From NCBI RefSeq assembly GCF_000763885.1, contig NZ_JRKO01000024.1:1-64000 (forward strand): 64,000 nucleotides of DNA, given 5' to 3'. The notes under the pieces were generated by a model. It saw only the letters and a program-made list of their open reading frames with translations, made no database searches and was not told where the DNA came from. Within the stretch, counting starts at the first letter, position 1; the number at the start of each line of letters is the position of its first letter. This stretch comes from Paracoccus versutus. Lineage in GTDB: Bacteria; Pseudomonadota; Alphaproteobacteria; Rhodobacterales; Rhodobacteraceae. A program made the translations under genes and the position numbers. Of this stretch, positions 55,167 to 62,979 are shown one piece after another.

Positions 55167-55218
55167 CGCGAACGCGATACTGACCCCCAAGCCGCTGGCC
55201 CAAGACCGGCGGCTTTTT
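55139..55218 (+). promoter_or_regulatory. Ribosome-mediated attenuator of aroG
   Basis: Four RNA segments give three exclusive pairings. 1:2 is CCGCTG (55139-55144) with CAGCGG (55149-55154). 2:3 is CCAGCGG (55148-55154) with CCGCTGG (55192-55198), seven perfect pairs, the antiterminator. 3:4 is GCCGCTGG (55191-55198) with CCGGCGGC (55206-55213), eight pairs with one G-U, followed by TTTTT (55214-55218), an intrinsic terminator. A ribosome stalled at the FYWF codons covers segment 1, freeing segment 2 to pair with 3 and letting aroG be transcribed; with ample aromatic amino acids the ribosome runs to the TAG, masks segment 2, and the terminator forms. Confidence 0.85.
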
Positions 55219-55265
55219 CAGTTCCATGCGCTTCCGGTCCGGCCTCTTGCAGAAAGTAGAGAGCC

Positions 55266-56330
55266 ATGCCCATCCAGACCGAGAACCTGCATATCGCCAC
55301 CCTGCGACCCCTGCCCGCCCCGGCCGCCCTGGCCGAATCGCTGCCGCGGGACGAGGCGGTGTCGCGCACCGTCGCCGACAGCCGCGCCGCCATCCGCGCC
55401 ATCCTGGCCGGGGGCGACGACCGGCTGCTGGTCGTTGCCGGCCCCTGCTCGATCCATGACGTTCCGGCGGCGCTGGATTACGCCGCGCGCCTGGCCGAAC
55501 TGCGCCGCGCGCTGTCCGACCGGCTGGAAATCGTCATGCGGGTCTATTTCGAAAAGCCGCGCACGACCGTCGGCTGGAAGGGGCTGATCAACGACCCGCA
55601 TCTGGACGGCTCGGACCGGATCGAGGACGGGCTGCCCCTGGCCCGCCGCCTGCTGCTGGAGATCAACCGCATGGGCCTGCCGGCGGCGACCGAGTTCCTG
55701 GACCCGATCCTGCCGCAGTATTTCGCCGACCTGATCGCCTGGGGCGCCATCGGCGCGCGCACCACGGAAAGCCAGATCCACCGCCAGCTGGCCTCGGGCC
55801 TGTCCTGCCCGGTCGGGTTCAAGAACGGCACCGATGGCGGGGTGCAGGTGGCGCTGGACGCGATCCGCTCGGCCGCGCGGCCGCACAGCTTCCCGGCGAT
55901 CACCGCCCAGGGGGCGGCGGCCATCGCCACCACCACCGGCAACGATGCCTGCCATGTCGTGCTGCGCGGCGGCCATGACGGGCCGAACTACGACGCCGGG
56001 CATGTCGCGGCGGTGGCGGCGGCTGCGGCCAAGGCCGGCGTCGAGCCCGGCATCGTCATCGACGCGAGCCACGCCAACAGCGGCAAGGATCCGGCGCGCC
56101 AGCCGGCGGTGATCGCCGATGTCACGGCGCAGATCCGCGCGGGCGAGGCGCGCATCCGCGGCGTCATGCTGGAAAGCAACCTGGTGGCGGGGCGGCAGGA
56201 TCTGCAGCCCGGCCAGGTGCCGGTCTATGGCCAGAGCATCACCGACGGCTGCCTGGGCTGGGAAGAAAGCCGCGCGCTGCTGCTGGATCTGGCCGGGGCC
56301 GCCGCCACGCGCCTGCGCCGCGCCGCCTGA
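55266..56330 (+). CDS. aroG: 3-deoxy-7-phosphoheptulonate (DAHP) synthase, class I
   Basis: A 354-residue enzyme for the first step of the shikimate pathway, joining phosphoenolpyruvate and erythrose 4-phosphate. Class I features: VVAGPCSIHD near residue 56, the metal and substrate region EFLDPILPQYFADLIAWGAI with GARTTESQ (about 142-172), GFKNGTDG near 185 and SHANSGKDP near 265. Length matches E. coli AroG, AroF and AroH; which aromatic amino acid inhibits it is not predictable. GAGAG precedes the ATG. Transcription is probably controlled by the attenuator ending 47 bases upstream. Confidence 0.93.
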   Translation: MPIQTENLHIATLRPLPAPAALAESLPRDEAVSRTVADSRAAIRAILAGGDDRLLVVAGPCSIHDVPAALDYAARLAELRRALSDRLEIVMRVYFEKPRTTVGWKGLINDPHLDGSDRIEDGLPLARRLLLEINRMGLPAATEFLDPILPQYFADLIAWGAIGARTTESQIHRQLASGLSCPVGFKNGTDGGVQVALDAIRSAARPHSFPAITAQGAAAIATTTGNDACHVVLRGGHDGPNYDAGHVAAVAAAAAKAGVEPGIVIDASHANSGKDPARQPAVIADVTAQIRAGEARIRGVMLESNLVAGRQDLQPGQVPVYGQSITDGCLGWEESRALLLDLAGAAATRLRRAA

Positions 56331-56374
56331 CGCCCGACGCCTGACGCCCGACGCCCGACGCCCGACGCCCGACG
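56328..56374. repeat. 7-base tandem repeat at the end of aroG
   Basis: Six full copies and a partial copy of (C/T)GACGCC run from the aroG stop codon itself (TGA at 56328-56330) to 56374. Copies 1 and 3 have T, the others C in the first place. It lies between the convergent aroG and the beta-oxidation gene. Perfect heptamer tracts of this kind change copy number by slippage, but here no reading frame or promoter would be affected. Confidence 0.85.
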
Positions 56375-56490
56375 AGGACATCGCGTGGCGGCGGCGAAAT
56401 CGCAAGGTTCTGCGTCGCACCGATCCGGGCATGGCAGGGGCCGCATGGTTTCAAGCGACCCTGCCCTGTCCAGCCCCGGCCCCCGCCGCT

Positions 56491-58431
56491 TCAGCCGCGG
56501 ATGCCGGTCGCGAACATCGGCCCGCCGCGCCAGCGCGGAAAGCCGTAGCCGTGGATCTCGACCAGGTCGATGTCGGCGGGAGTTTGCGTGACGCCCTCGT
56601 CCAGGATCGCCTGCCCCTCGGCCGCCATCTCGGCGACCAGATGCGCGGCGATCGCCTCGCGGTCCATCGCCGCGCCGGGGGTGATTGCGCCCGCCAGCAG
56701 CGCAGCCACCAGGGCCGAGGGCTGCGGGCGCCGCTCGCCCGGGGCATAGTCATACCAGCCGCCGCCGGTCTTTTGCCCCTTGCGGCCGGCGCGGACCAGG
56801 ATGTCGCCCAGCGTCTCGGGCACCGCCTGCCCCGCCGCCCGCGCGCCCTCGCGTTGCAGGAAGGCGATGTCGAGCCCGCCCAGATCCTGCGCCTCGAACG
56901 GGCCCATGGCAAAGCCATGGCCGCGCATGGCGGCGTCGATCTCGGCAATCGCCACGCCCTGGCGGACCAGCGCCTCGGCCGCGGCGCGATAGCGCTTCAG
57001 GATGCGGTTGCCGATGAAGCCCTCGCAGATGCCGGCGCGGACCGGGATCTTCTTCAGCAGCCGTGCCAGGGCAAAGCCGGTCGCCAGCGTGCGCTCCGAA
57101 GTCTCGGGCACGGGCACGATCTCCAGGAGCTTCATCACATTGGCCGGGCTGAAGAAATGCAGGCCGATGAAACGCTCGGGGCCGGGCAGCCCCCCGGCGA
57201 TGGCGCGCGGGTCGAGATAGGAGGTATTGGTCGCCAGCACCGCATCCGGCCGGCAGACCTGGGCGAGCCGGTCGAAGACGGCGCGCTTGACCCCGATCTC
57301 TTCGAACACCGCCTCGATGACCAGGTCGACATCGGCCAGTTGGGCGTAGTCAGTGGTCCCGGTGACGCCGGCCAGCCGGTCGGCGGCCTGCGCCTGGGTC
57401 AGCTTGCCGCGCCGGACAGCGCCGTCGAAGATGCCGCGCAGGTTGGCCGTGCCGCGCGCCACCGCCTCGTCGTCGCGTTCGACCAGCACCACCGGCAGGC
57501 CGGCGTCGCGCAGGGCGGCGGCGATGCCCGCGCCCATGGTGCCGCCGCCGACCACCGCCGCGCGGCGCAGGGGCAAGGGCTCGACATGGCGCAGGGCGGC
57601 CGGGCGCGGCGCGGCGCGCTCGGCGAAGAAGACGTGGCGCAGCGCCGCCGCCTGTTCCGAGCTACGCAGCTCCAGGAAGGTCTCGCGCTCGAAGGCCATG
57701 GCCTCGGCAAAGCTTGCCTCGGCCGCCTTGCGCAGGCAGGCCAGCGCCCGCAGCGGCGCGGCGGCGCCCTTGGCGGCCTTGGCGACGGCCTTTTCCTGCT
57801 CGGCCCAGAAGGCCGGGTCGGGCGCGGCGACGGGGCGGGCCGAGGTCGGCTGGGGCAAGGGCCGGGTCAGCGCGTGGCGGGCAAAGGCCACGGCGCCTTC
57901 CAGCAGATCGCCCTGGATCACCGCATCGACCAGCCCGGCCTCGGCGGCTTGCGCCGCCCGGAGGGGCCGGCCCGAAGTCACCAGTTCGACCGCGGCCGGA
58001 ACGCCCACCAGGCGCGGCGTGCGCACCGTGCCCGAGGCGCCGGGAACGATGCCCAGGCTCACCTCGGGCAGGCCCAGCGAGGCACCCTGCGCGGCCACCC
58101 GGAAGCGGCAGCCCATCGCCACCTCGAGCCCGCCGCCAAGCGCCGAGCCGTGGATCGCCGCGACCCAGGGCTTCGCGGCCGCCTCGATCCGGTCCACCAG
58201 GTCGGGCAGGTGCGGCGGAACCGGCGGCTTGCCGAATTCGGTCACGTCCGCGCCGGCGATGAAGGTGCGGCCGGCGCAGACCAGCACCACCGCCGCGACC
58301 GAGCCGTCGGCGTCCAGCGTCTCCACCGCGTCCCACAGCCCCTGCCGCAGCGCCGCGGACAGCGCGTTGACGGGCGGGTTGTCCACGGTGACGGTGGCGA
58401 TTTCCCCTTGGCGGGCGATGGTTACGGTCAT
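56491..58431 (-). CDS. Bifunctional enoyl-CoA hydratase/3-hydroxyacyl-CoA dehydrogenase
   Basis: A 646-residue fusion of the FadJ/FadB type without the thiolase-binding extras. Residues 1 to about 190 are a crotonase domain with both catalytic glutamates (E103 in GGGLEVAMG, E123 in LPEVSLG). From about 290 comes the NAD fold (GGGTMGAG, 295-302), and the dehydrogenase site (IGLHFFSPANVMKLLEIV, near 430) with its catalytic His and Glu, then two C-terminal helical domains with FIGNRILKRY. Both activities should be intact. It begins the other side of a 4-base gap from livF and ends the operon livK-H-M-G-F. It may serve fatty acid, branched-chain or phenylacetate oxidation; the nearby paaN favours an aromatic pathway. 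Confidence 0.92.
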   Translation of the reverse strand: MTVTIARQGEIATVTVDNPPVNALSAALRQGLWDAVETLDADGSVAAVVLVCAGRTFIAGADVTEFGKPPVPPHLPDLVDRIEAAAKPWVAAIHGSALGGGLEVAMGCRFRVAAQGASLGLPEVSLGIVPGASGTVRTPRLVGVPAAVELVTSGRPLRAAQAAEAGLVDAVIQGDLLEGAVAFARHALTRPLPQPTSARPVAAPDPAFWAEQEKAVAKAAKGAAAPLRALACLRKAAEASFAEAMAFERETFLELRSSEQAAALRHVFFAERAAPRPAALRHVEPLPLRRAAVVGGGTMGAGIAAALRDAGLPVVLVERDDEAVARGTANLRGIFDGAVRRGKLTQAQAADRLAGVTGTTDYAQLADVDLVIEAVFEEIGVKRAVFDRLAQVCRPDAVLATNTSYLDPRAIAGGLPGPERFIGLHFFSPANVMKLLEIVPVPETSERTLATGFALARLLKKIPVRAGICEGFIGNRILKRYRAAAEALVRQGVAIAEIDAAMRGHGFAMGPFEAQDLGGLDIAFLQREGARAAGQAVPETLGDILVRAGRKGQKTGGGWYDYAPGERRPQPSALVAALLAGAITPGAAMDREAIAAHLVAEMAAEGQAILDEGVTQTPADIDLVEIHGYGFPRWRGGPMFATGIRG

Positions 58432-58435
58432 TTCC

Positions 58436-59137
58436 TCATATCCCCAGATAGGCTTCGCGGATGCGCGGATCGGCGATCAGCTCCTCGGCCGGACCCTGCA
58501 TGGTGATCTGGCCGGTTTCCATGACATAGCCGCGATCGGCGATCTTCAGCGCGCCGAAGGCGTTCTGTTCCACCAGCAGCACGGTCACGCCGAGCGCCTT
58601 GAGCCCGCTGACCACGTCGAAGATCTGCTGGACGATGATCGGCGCCAGGCCCATCGAGGGCTCGTCCAGAAGCAGGCAGGACGGCCGGCCCATCAGCGCC
58701 CGCGCCATGGCCAGCATCTGCTGCTGGCCGCCTGACAGGCCCCCGGCGGCAAGGTTGCGCTTCTGCTTCAGGATCGGGAACATCTGGAAGGCGTCTTCCA
58801 TGTCCTTTTCCACCCGCTCGTCGCTGTAGAGGAAGGCGCCGAGGCGCAGGTTCTCCTCGACCGTCAGGTTGGTGAAGATCTGCCGCCCCTCGGGCGATTG
58901 CGCCAGCCCGCGGGCCAGCCGCCGATAGGCCGGCACCGAGGCCAGCGGCTCGCCGCGGAAGGTGATGGTGCCGGCCGAGACCGGCTGCACCCCCGACAGG
59001 CAGCGCAGCAGCGTGGTCTTGCCCGCGCCATTGGCGCCGACCACGGTGACGATCTCGCCGGAATCGACATGCAGGTCGATGCCGTGCAAGACCTCGATGC
59101 GCCCGTAGCGCGAGCGCAAGCCCTCAACCGTCAGCAT
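58436..59137 (-). CDS. livF: Branched-chain amino acid-type ABC transporter ATPase LivF
   Basis: A 233-residue ATPase with Walker A GANGAGKTT near residue 36, the signature LSGGQQQMLAMARA near 135 and Walker B LLLDEPSMGLAP near 157, the LivF type. ATG 59137 has AGGAGG 8 bases upstream; an in-frame GTG two codons earlier is too close. Its start lies 14 bases inside the end of livG. The LivFGHMK family takes branched-chain amino acids, amides or aromatic acids. Confidence 0.92.
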   Translation of the reverse strand: MLTVEGLRSRYGRIEVLHGIDLHVDSGEIVTVVGANGAGKTTLLRCLSGVQPVSAGTITFRGEPLASVPAYRRLARGLAQSPEGRQIFTNLTVEENLRLGAFLYSDERVEKDMEDAFQMFPILKQKRNLAAGGLSGGQQQMLAMARALMGRPSCLLLDEPSMGLAPIIVQQIFDVVSGLKALGVTVLLVEQNAFGALKIADRGYVMETGQITMQGPAEELIADPRIREAYLGI

Positions 59138-59903
59138 CGGCACCCTCCTCGGTTCCCAGATAGGCGGCGATCACCGCCGGGTTGCGGCTGACCTCGGCCG
59201 GCGCGCCCTCGGCGATCTTTTCGCCATGGTCCAGCACGACGATATGGCTGGAAATGCGCATGACCATCTTCATGTCATGCTCGACCAGCAGGATGGCGGT
59301 GCCGGAGGCGGCGACCTCGGCGATCAGGTGGTCGATCTCCTCGGTCTCGACGGCGTTGCAGCCCGCCGCCGGCTCGTCGAGCAGCAGCACCTTGGGCCGC
59401 ATCGCCAGCGCCCGCGCGATCTCGAGCCGCTTGAGCGAGCCATAGGACAGGTTCCCCGCCTCGCGGTCCGCCGCGCGCTCCAGCCCGACGCGGGCCAGCA
59501 GTTCGCGCGCGCCCGCCTCGGCCGCGCGGGCCCGGCGGCGCGAGGATGGCAGGTGCAGGAGATCCGCCAGCACCGGCCCCCTTTCCTGCAGGTGAAAGCC
59601 CGAGATGGCGTTTTCCAGCACCGTCATGTTCTGGAAGATCTGCAGGTTCTGGAAGGTGCGCGACATGCCGCGGCTTGCCAGGCGGAACGGCGCCATGCCG
59701 GTCACGTCCTCGCCCTCCAGCACGACCCGGCCCGATCCGGGCTGGTAGACGCCCGAGATCATGTTGAACAGCGTGGTCTTGCCAGCGCCGTTCGGGCCGA
59801 TGACCGAGACGATCTCGCCCGGCTCGACCTTGAAGCTGACATCATGCACGGCCTTGATGCCGCCGAAGCTGATGCCCAGACCCTCGACCGAAAGCAGCGT
59901 CAT
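59124..59903 (-). CDS. livG: Branched-chain amino acid-type ABC transporter ATPase LivG
   Basis: A 259-residue ATPase of the LivG type: Walker A GPNGAGKTT near residue 40, the LivG-specific GMSRTFQNLQIFQNMTVLEN near 88, signature LSYGSLKRLEIARA near 155 and Walker B LLLDEPAAGCNAVE near 176. It overlaps livM by ATGA upstream and livF by 14 bases downstream. Confidence 0.93.
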   Translation of the reverse strand: MTLLSVEGLGISFGGIKAVHDVSFKVEPGEIVSVIGPNGAGKTTLFNMISGVYQPGSGRVVLEGEDVTGMAPFRLASRGMSRTFQNLQIFQNMTVLENAISGFHLQERGPVLADLLHLPSSRRRARAAEAGARELLARVGLERAADREAGNLSYGSLKRLEIARALAMRPKVLLLDEPAAGCNAVETEEIDHLIAEVAASGTAILLVEHDMKMVMRISSHIVVLDHGEKIAEGAPAEVSRNPAVIAAYLGTEEGADADG

Positions 59904-60859
59904 TCACCCCTCCCCCGCAGCTTGCGCAGGACCGAGGGCAAGAGCCCCTCCCGCAGGAAGATCATCACCAGCATCATCACCAGGCCCAGGACGAGCTGTT
60001 CGTATTCGGCAAAGACGGTCAGCACCTGCGGCAGCAGCGTCAGGATGCCGGCGCCGAAGATCGCGCCCAGCACCGAGCCGGCGCCACCCAGGACGGCCAT
60101 CGTCACCATCTCGATCGAATGCATGAAGCCGGCGACGTCGGGGGTGATGAACTTGTTCTGCAGCGCCACCAGCGAGCCCGCGACCGAGGCATAGACGGCC
60201 GAGATGACGAAGGCCTGCAGCTTGACCCGCGCCACGTCGATGCCCACGGTGCCCGCGGCGATTTCCGAGCCGTGCAGCGCCCGCAGCGCCCGGCCGCTGG
60301 GGCTTTGATAGAGGTTCAGCGCGATCCAGGCGCCGATCAGCAGCACGATGCCGCAGAAGAAATACCAGAACTGGCCGTTGGTCAGGTCCAGCCCCCAGTC
60401 TTTCAAGAGCCCGCGCAAGCCCAGTTCGGGCACGGCGATGCCGTCCGGTCCGCCGGTCAGCTGGCGTTCGTTGTTCAGCACCATGGCGACCAGGATGCCG
60501 AAGCCTAGCGTGGCGACGGCCAGGTAATAGCCCTTGAGCCGCAGGATCGGCCGCCCGACCAGATAGGCCAGCACGCCCGAGATCACCGCGCCCAGCACCA
60601 CCGCCAGCGACGGATGCAGGCCCAGATGCGTGGGCGCCAAGGCGCAGGCATAGCCGCCGATGCCGGCGAAACCGGCATGGCCCAGGCTGATCTGCCCGGC
60701 ATAGCCGGTCAGGATCACGATCCCGGTCACGGCCAGCCCGTTGACGAAGATCAGCGCGCCGACGCGGTAGTAGTAGCCCGAGGGAAAGAAGAACGGCGTC
60801 ACCGCGATCAGCGCGGCCAGCACCAGCAGCGTGGCGGATTTGGCGGACAGTCTCGGCAT
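59900..60859 (-). CDS. livM: Branched-chain amino acid-type ABC transporter permease LivM
   Basis: A 319-residue inner-membrane permease with about nine helices and the family phrase GYAGQISLGHAGFAGIGGYA near residue 51. The cytoplasmic loop with SEIAAGTVGIDVARVKLQAF near 200 contacts the ATPases. ATG 60859 shares a base pattern TGATG with the livH stop; a GTG one codon earlier is the alternative. Confidence 0.93.
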   Translation of the reverse strand: MPRLSAKSATLLVLAALIAVTPFFFPSGYYYRVGALIFVNGLAVTGIVILTGYAGQISLGHAGFAGIGGYACALAPTHLGLHPSLAVVLGAVISGVLAYLVGRPILRLKGYYLAVATLGFGILVAMVLNNERQLTGGPDGIAVPELGLRGLLKDWGLDLTNGQFWYFFCGIVLLIGAWIALNLYQSPSGRALRALHGSEIAAGTVGIDVARVKLQAFVISAVYASVAGSLVALQNKFITPDVAGFMHSIEMVTMAVLGGAGSVLGAIFGAGILTLLPQVLTVFAEYEQLVLGLVMMLVMIFLREGLLPSVLRKLRGRGE

Positions 60860-61731
60860 CACACCCGCTCCGTCGATTTGCGGCCGAACAGGCCCTGCGG
60901 CATGAAGAACAGCACCAGCAGGATCACGACGAAGGCCGCGGCCTCCTTGTAGGTCGAGGACAGGTAGCCCGCGGTCAGCGCCTCGATCAGCCCGATCAGG
61001 AAACCGCCGGCCAGCGCGCCCTTGGGATTGCCCATGCCGCCCAGCATGGCGCCGGCAAAGCCTTTCAGCGCGAAGCCGATGCCGACGCTATAGGCGGTCA
61101 GCGTGATCGGCGTCGCCAAGACCCCGGCCAAGGCGCCGATCCCGGCCGACAGCGCAAAGGACAGCGTCATGACGAAATTGGTGTTGATGCCGACCAGCTG
61201 CGCCGCCAGCCGGTTGTTCGAGGTGGCCAGCACCGCCCGGCCCAGGAGCGTGCGGGTGAAGAACAGCCACAGCCCGGCAAAGACCACCAGCGCGCCACCG
61301 ATCACCCACAGGCTTTGCGGCTGGATCGTCGCGCCGCCGATGCGCAAGGGCGTGTCCCCGGAAAAGGCCGGGAAGCTGTGGATCTGCTTGTCGAACACCA
61401 GCTGCGCCGCGCCCTGCAGAAAGACCGAGGCACCGATGGTGATGATGATGAGCGAGACGACGGGTGCGCCGCGCGCCGGCTCGATCGCCAGCTTGTTGAT
61501 CGCGACCCCCAGGGCTGCGGTCGCCAGGATGGCGACCAGCGCCGCCAGCGGCAGCGGCAGCCCGGCGGCATGGGCGAACCATGTGACCATGCCGCCCAGC
61601 ATGACGAACTCGCCCTGGGCGAAGTTCACCACGTCCGAGGCGTTGTAGATGATGGTGAAACCCAGGGCGACCAGCGCATAGACCGCGCCCACCGTCAGCC
61701 CTGAAAACAGGAATTGCAGAAGTTCAGACAT
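60859..61731 (-). CDS. livH: Branched-chain amino acid-type ABC transporter permease LivH
   Basis: A 290-residue inner-membrane permease of the LivH type; SGLTVGAVYALVALGFTIIY (residues about 9-28) and ASDVVNFAQGEFVMLGG (about 31-47) are diagnostic. It forms the channel with LivM. It starts 68 bases after the binding-protein gene, across a strong hairpin. Confidence 0.93.
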   Translation of the reverse strand: MSELLQFLFSGLTVGAVYALVALGFTIIYNASDVVNFAQGEFVMLGGMVTWFAHAAGLPLPLAALVAILATAALGVAINKLAIEPARGAPVVSLIIITIGASVFLQGAAQLVFDKQIHSFPAFSGDTPLRIGGATIQPQSLWVIGGALVVFAGLWLFFTRTLLGRAVLATSNNRLAAQLVGINTNFVMTLSFALSAGIGALAGVLATPITLTAYSVGIGFALKGFAGAMLGGMGNPKGALAGGFLIGLIEALTAGYLSSTYKEAAAFVVILLVLFFMPQGLFGRKSTERV

Positions 61732-61770
61732 GCCGAGGCTCTCTGGCTGGGCTCTCCCGAGCGGGCGGAA

Positions 61771-61793
61771 GCGGTCCCCAGGGCGGGGACCGC
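61771..61793 (-). repeat. Stable hairpin between livK-like gene and livH
   Basis: GCGGTCCCC (61771-61779) pairs perfectly with GGGGACCGC (61785-61793), nine pairs and a 5-base loop, starting 7 bases past the binding-protein stop. No T-run follows. It likely protects the binding-protein mRNA or causes partial termination, giving more binding protein than permease. Confidence 0.65.
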
Positions 61794-61799
61794 GCGGGG

Positions 61800-62945
61800 T
61801 CATTCGACGATGGACCAGCTGCCGTCCTTGACCTCCAGCATGCGGAAGGCCGACAGGTCCAGCCCCAGATGGTCCTCGGGCGACATGGTGTAGATGCCGG
61901 TCGTGCCCGCCAGCCCCGAGGTCTGCTCCAGCGCGTCGCGGATCGCGGCAGGTTCCGCGGAACCGGCGCGCGTCACCGCATCGACCAGCAGGGCGAAGCC
62001 GTCATGGGCATAGCCGCCGAAGGTGCCGACCGGCTCGTTGAACTTGCCCTCGAAGGCGGCCTTGTAGGCCGTCACCACCGGCTTTTGCGGATCGTCCTCG
62101 GCCAAGAGGTCCGCGACCAGCAGCGCGGTGCCGGGCAGGCGCACGCCCTCGGCCGCTTCCTTGCCGGCAAGCTCGATGAACCCGTCCGAGGCGACGCCAT
62201 GCGACTGGTAGAGCGGCAGCTCGATGCCCAGCTGGCGATAGTTGCGCGTCACGATGGACGGGCCCTGGCCGAAGCCGGGGTTCAGCACCGCCTGCACGCC
62301 ATCGGTGTTGCGGATCTTGGTCAGCTGCGCCGTCATGTCGGCGTCCTTGGGGTCATAGGTCTCGTCCGCGGCGATCTCGATGCCGTATTCGCCGACCACG
62401 TCCTTGCATTGCGCCTGCATCGAGGCGCCGAAGCCGTCGGTGCCCGAGATCATGCCGATCTTCTGGATGCCGCTTTTCTGCATGTCCTCGAAGATCTTCT
62501 GGCAGGCCATGCGGTCGGTATGCGGGGTCTTGAAGGTAAAGGGCTTGACCGGCTGGATGATGTCGATGGCGCCGGCCAGCGAGATGAAGGGGATCTCGGC
62601 GTCCTCGGCCACGGCCAGGATCGACATCGAGGTGCCGGTGGTGGTGCCGCCGACGATGGCCTGCACCTCGTCGTCCTCGATCAGCCGGGTGGCGAAGGTG
62701 CGCGCCTTGTTGGCGTCGCCGCCGTCGTCGTAAAGCACCAGCGCGATCTCTTCGCCGTTGATGCCGCCCTTGGCGTTCAGCTCCTCGACCAGCATTTGCA
62801 GGGTCTTGGCCTCGGGGTCGCCGAGGAAGGCGGCGGGGCCGGTCGCGGAAACCGAGGCGCCGATCCTGATCTCGGCGCTGGCGGCAGAGGCCAGGCCAAG
62901 CGCGATCAGCGCGGCCGGAACGGTCGTCGTCAGGGTCTTTTTCAT
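61800..62945 (-). CDS. Periplasmic binding protein, LivJ/LivK family
   Basis: A 381-residue precursor with a signal peptide (residues 1 to about 24, LGLASAASAE). The mature protein is a type I binding protein of the amino acid/amide/aromatic class (IRIGASVSATGPAAFLGDPE; LVLYDDGGDANKART; GGTTTGTSM). Genes next to it (beta-oxidation, paaN) make an aromatic or aryl-acid ligand at least as likely as a branched-chain amino acid. GGAGGAGAC precedes the ATG. Confidence 0.9.
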   Translation of the reverse strand: MKKTLTTTVPAALIALGLASAASAEIRIGASVSATGPAAFLGDPEAKTLQMLVEELNAKGGINGEEIALVLYDDGGDANKARTFATRLIEDDEVQAIVGGTTTGTSMSILAVAEDAEIPFISLAGAIDIIQPVKPFTFKTPHTDRMACQKIFEDMQKSGIQKIGMISGTDGFGASMQAQCKDVVGEYGIEIAADETYDPKDADMTAQLTKIRNTDGVQAVLNPGFGQGPSIVTRNYRQLGIELPLYQSHGVASDGFIELAGKEAAEGVRLPGTALLVADLLAEDDPQKPVVTAYKAAFEGKFNEPVGTFGGYAHDGFALLVDAVTRAGSAEPAAIRDALEQTSGLAGTTGIYTMSPEDHLGLDLSAFRMLEVKDGSWSIVE

Positions 62946-62979
62946 GATGTGTCTCCTCCCAGAGAACCAGTTTACAGGG

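Noticed and set aside
55007..55265. 6S RNA beside the 5-formyl-THF cyclo-ligase gene
   Set aside because: The neighbourhood is classic for 6S RNA, but I could not fold a long hairpin with a central bubble from either strand; the stretch is explained by the aroG leader and attenuator.
56328..56374. CRISPR-like array
   Set aside because: Unit of only 7 bases without spacers; a simple tandem repeat.
56119..58506. Rightward open frame of 795 codons opposite the hydratase/dehydrogenase gene
   Set aside because: Antisense shadow; the opposite strand has both catalytic domains intact.
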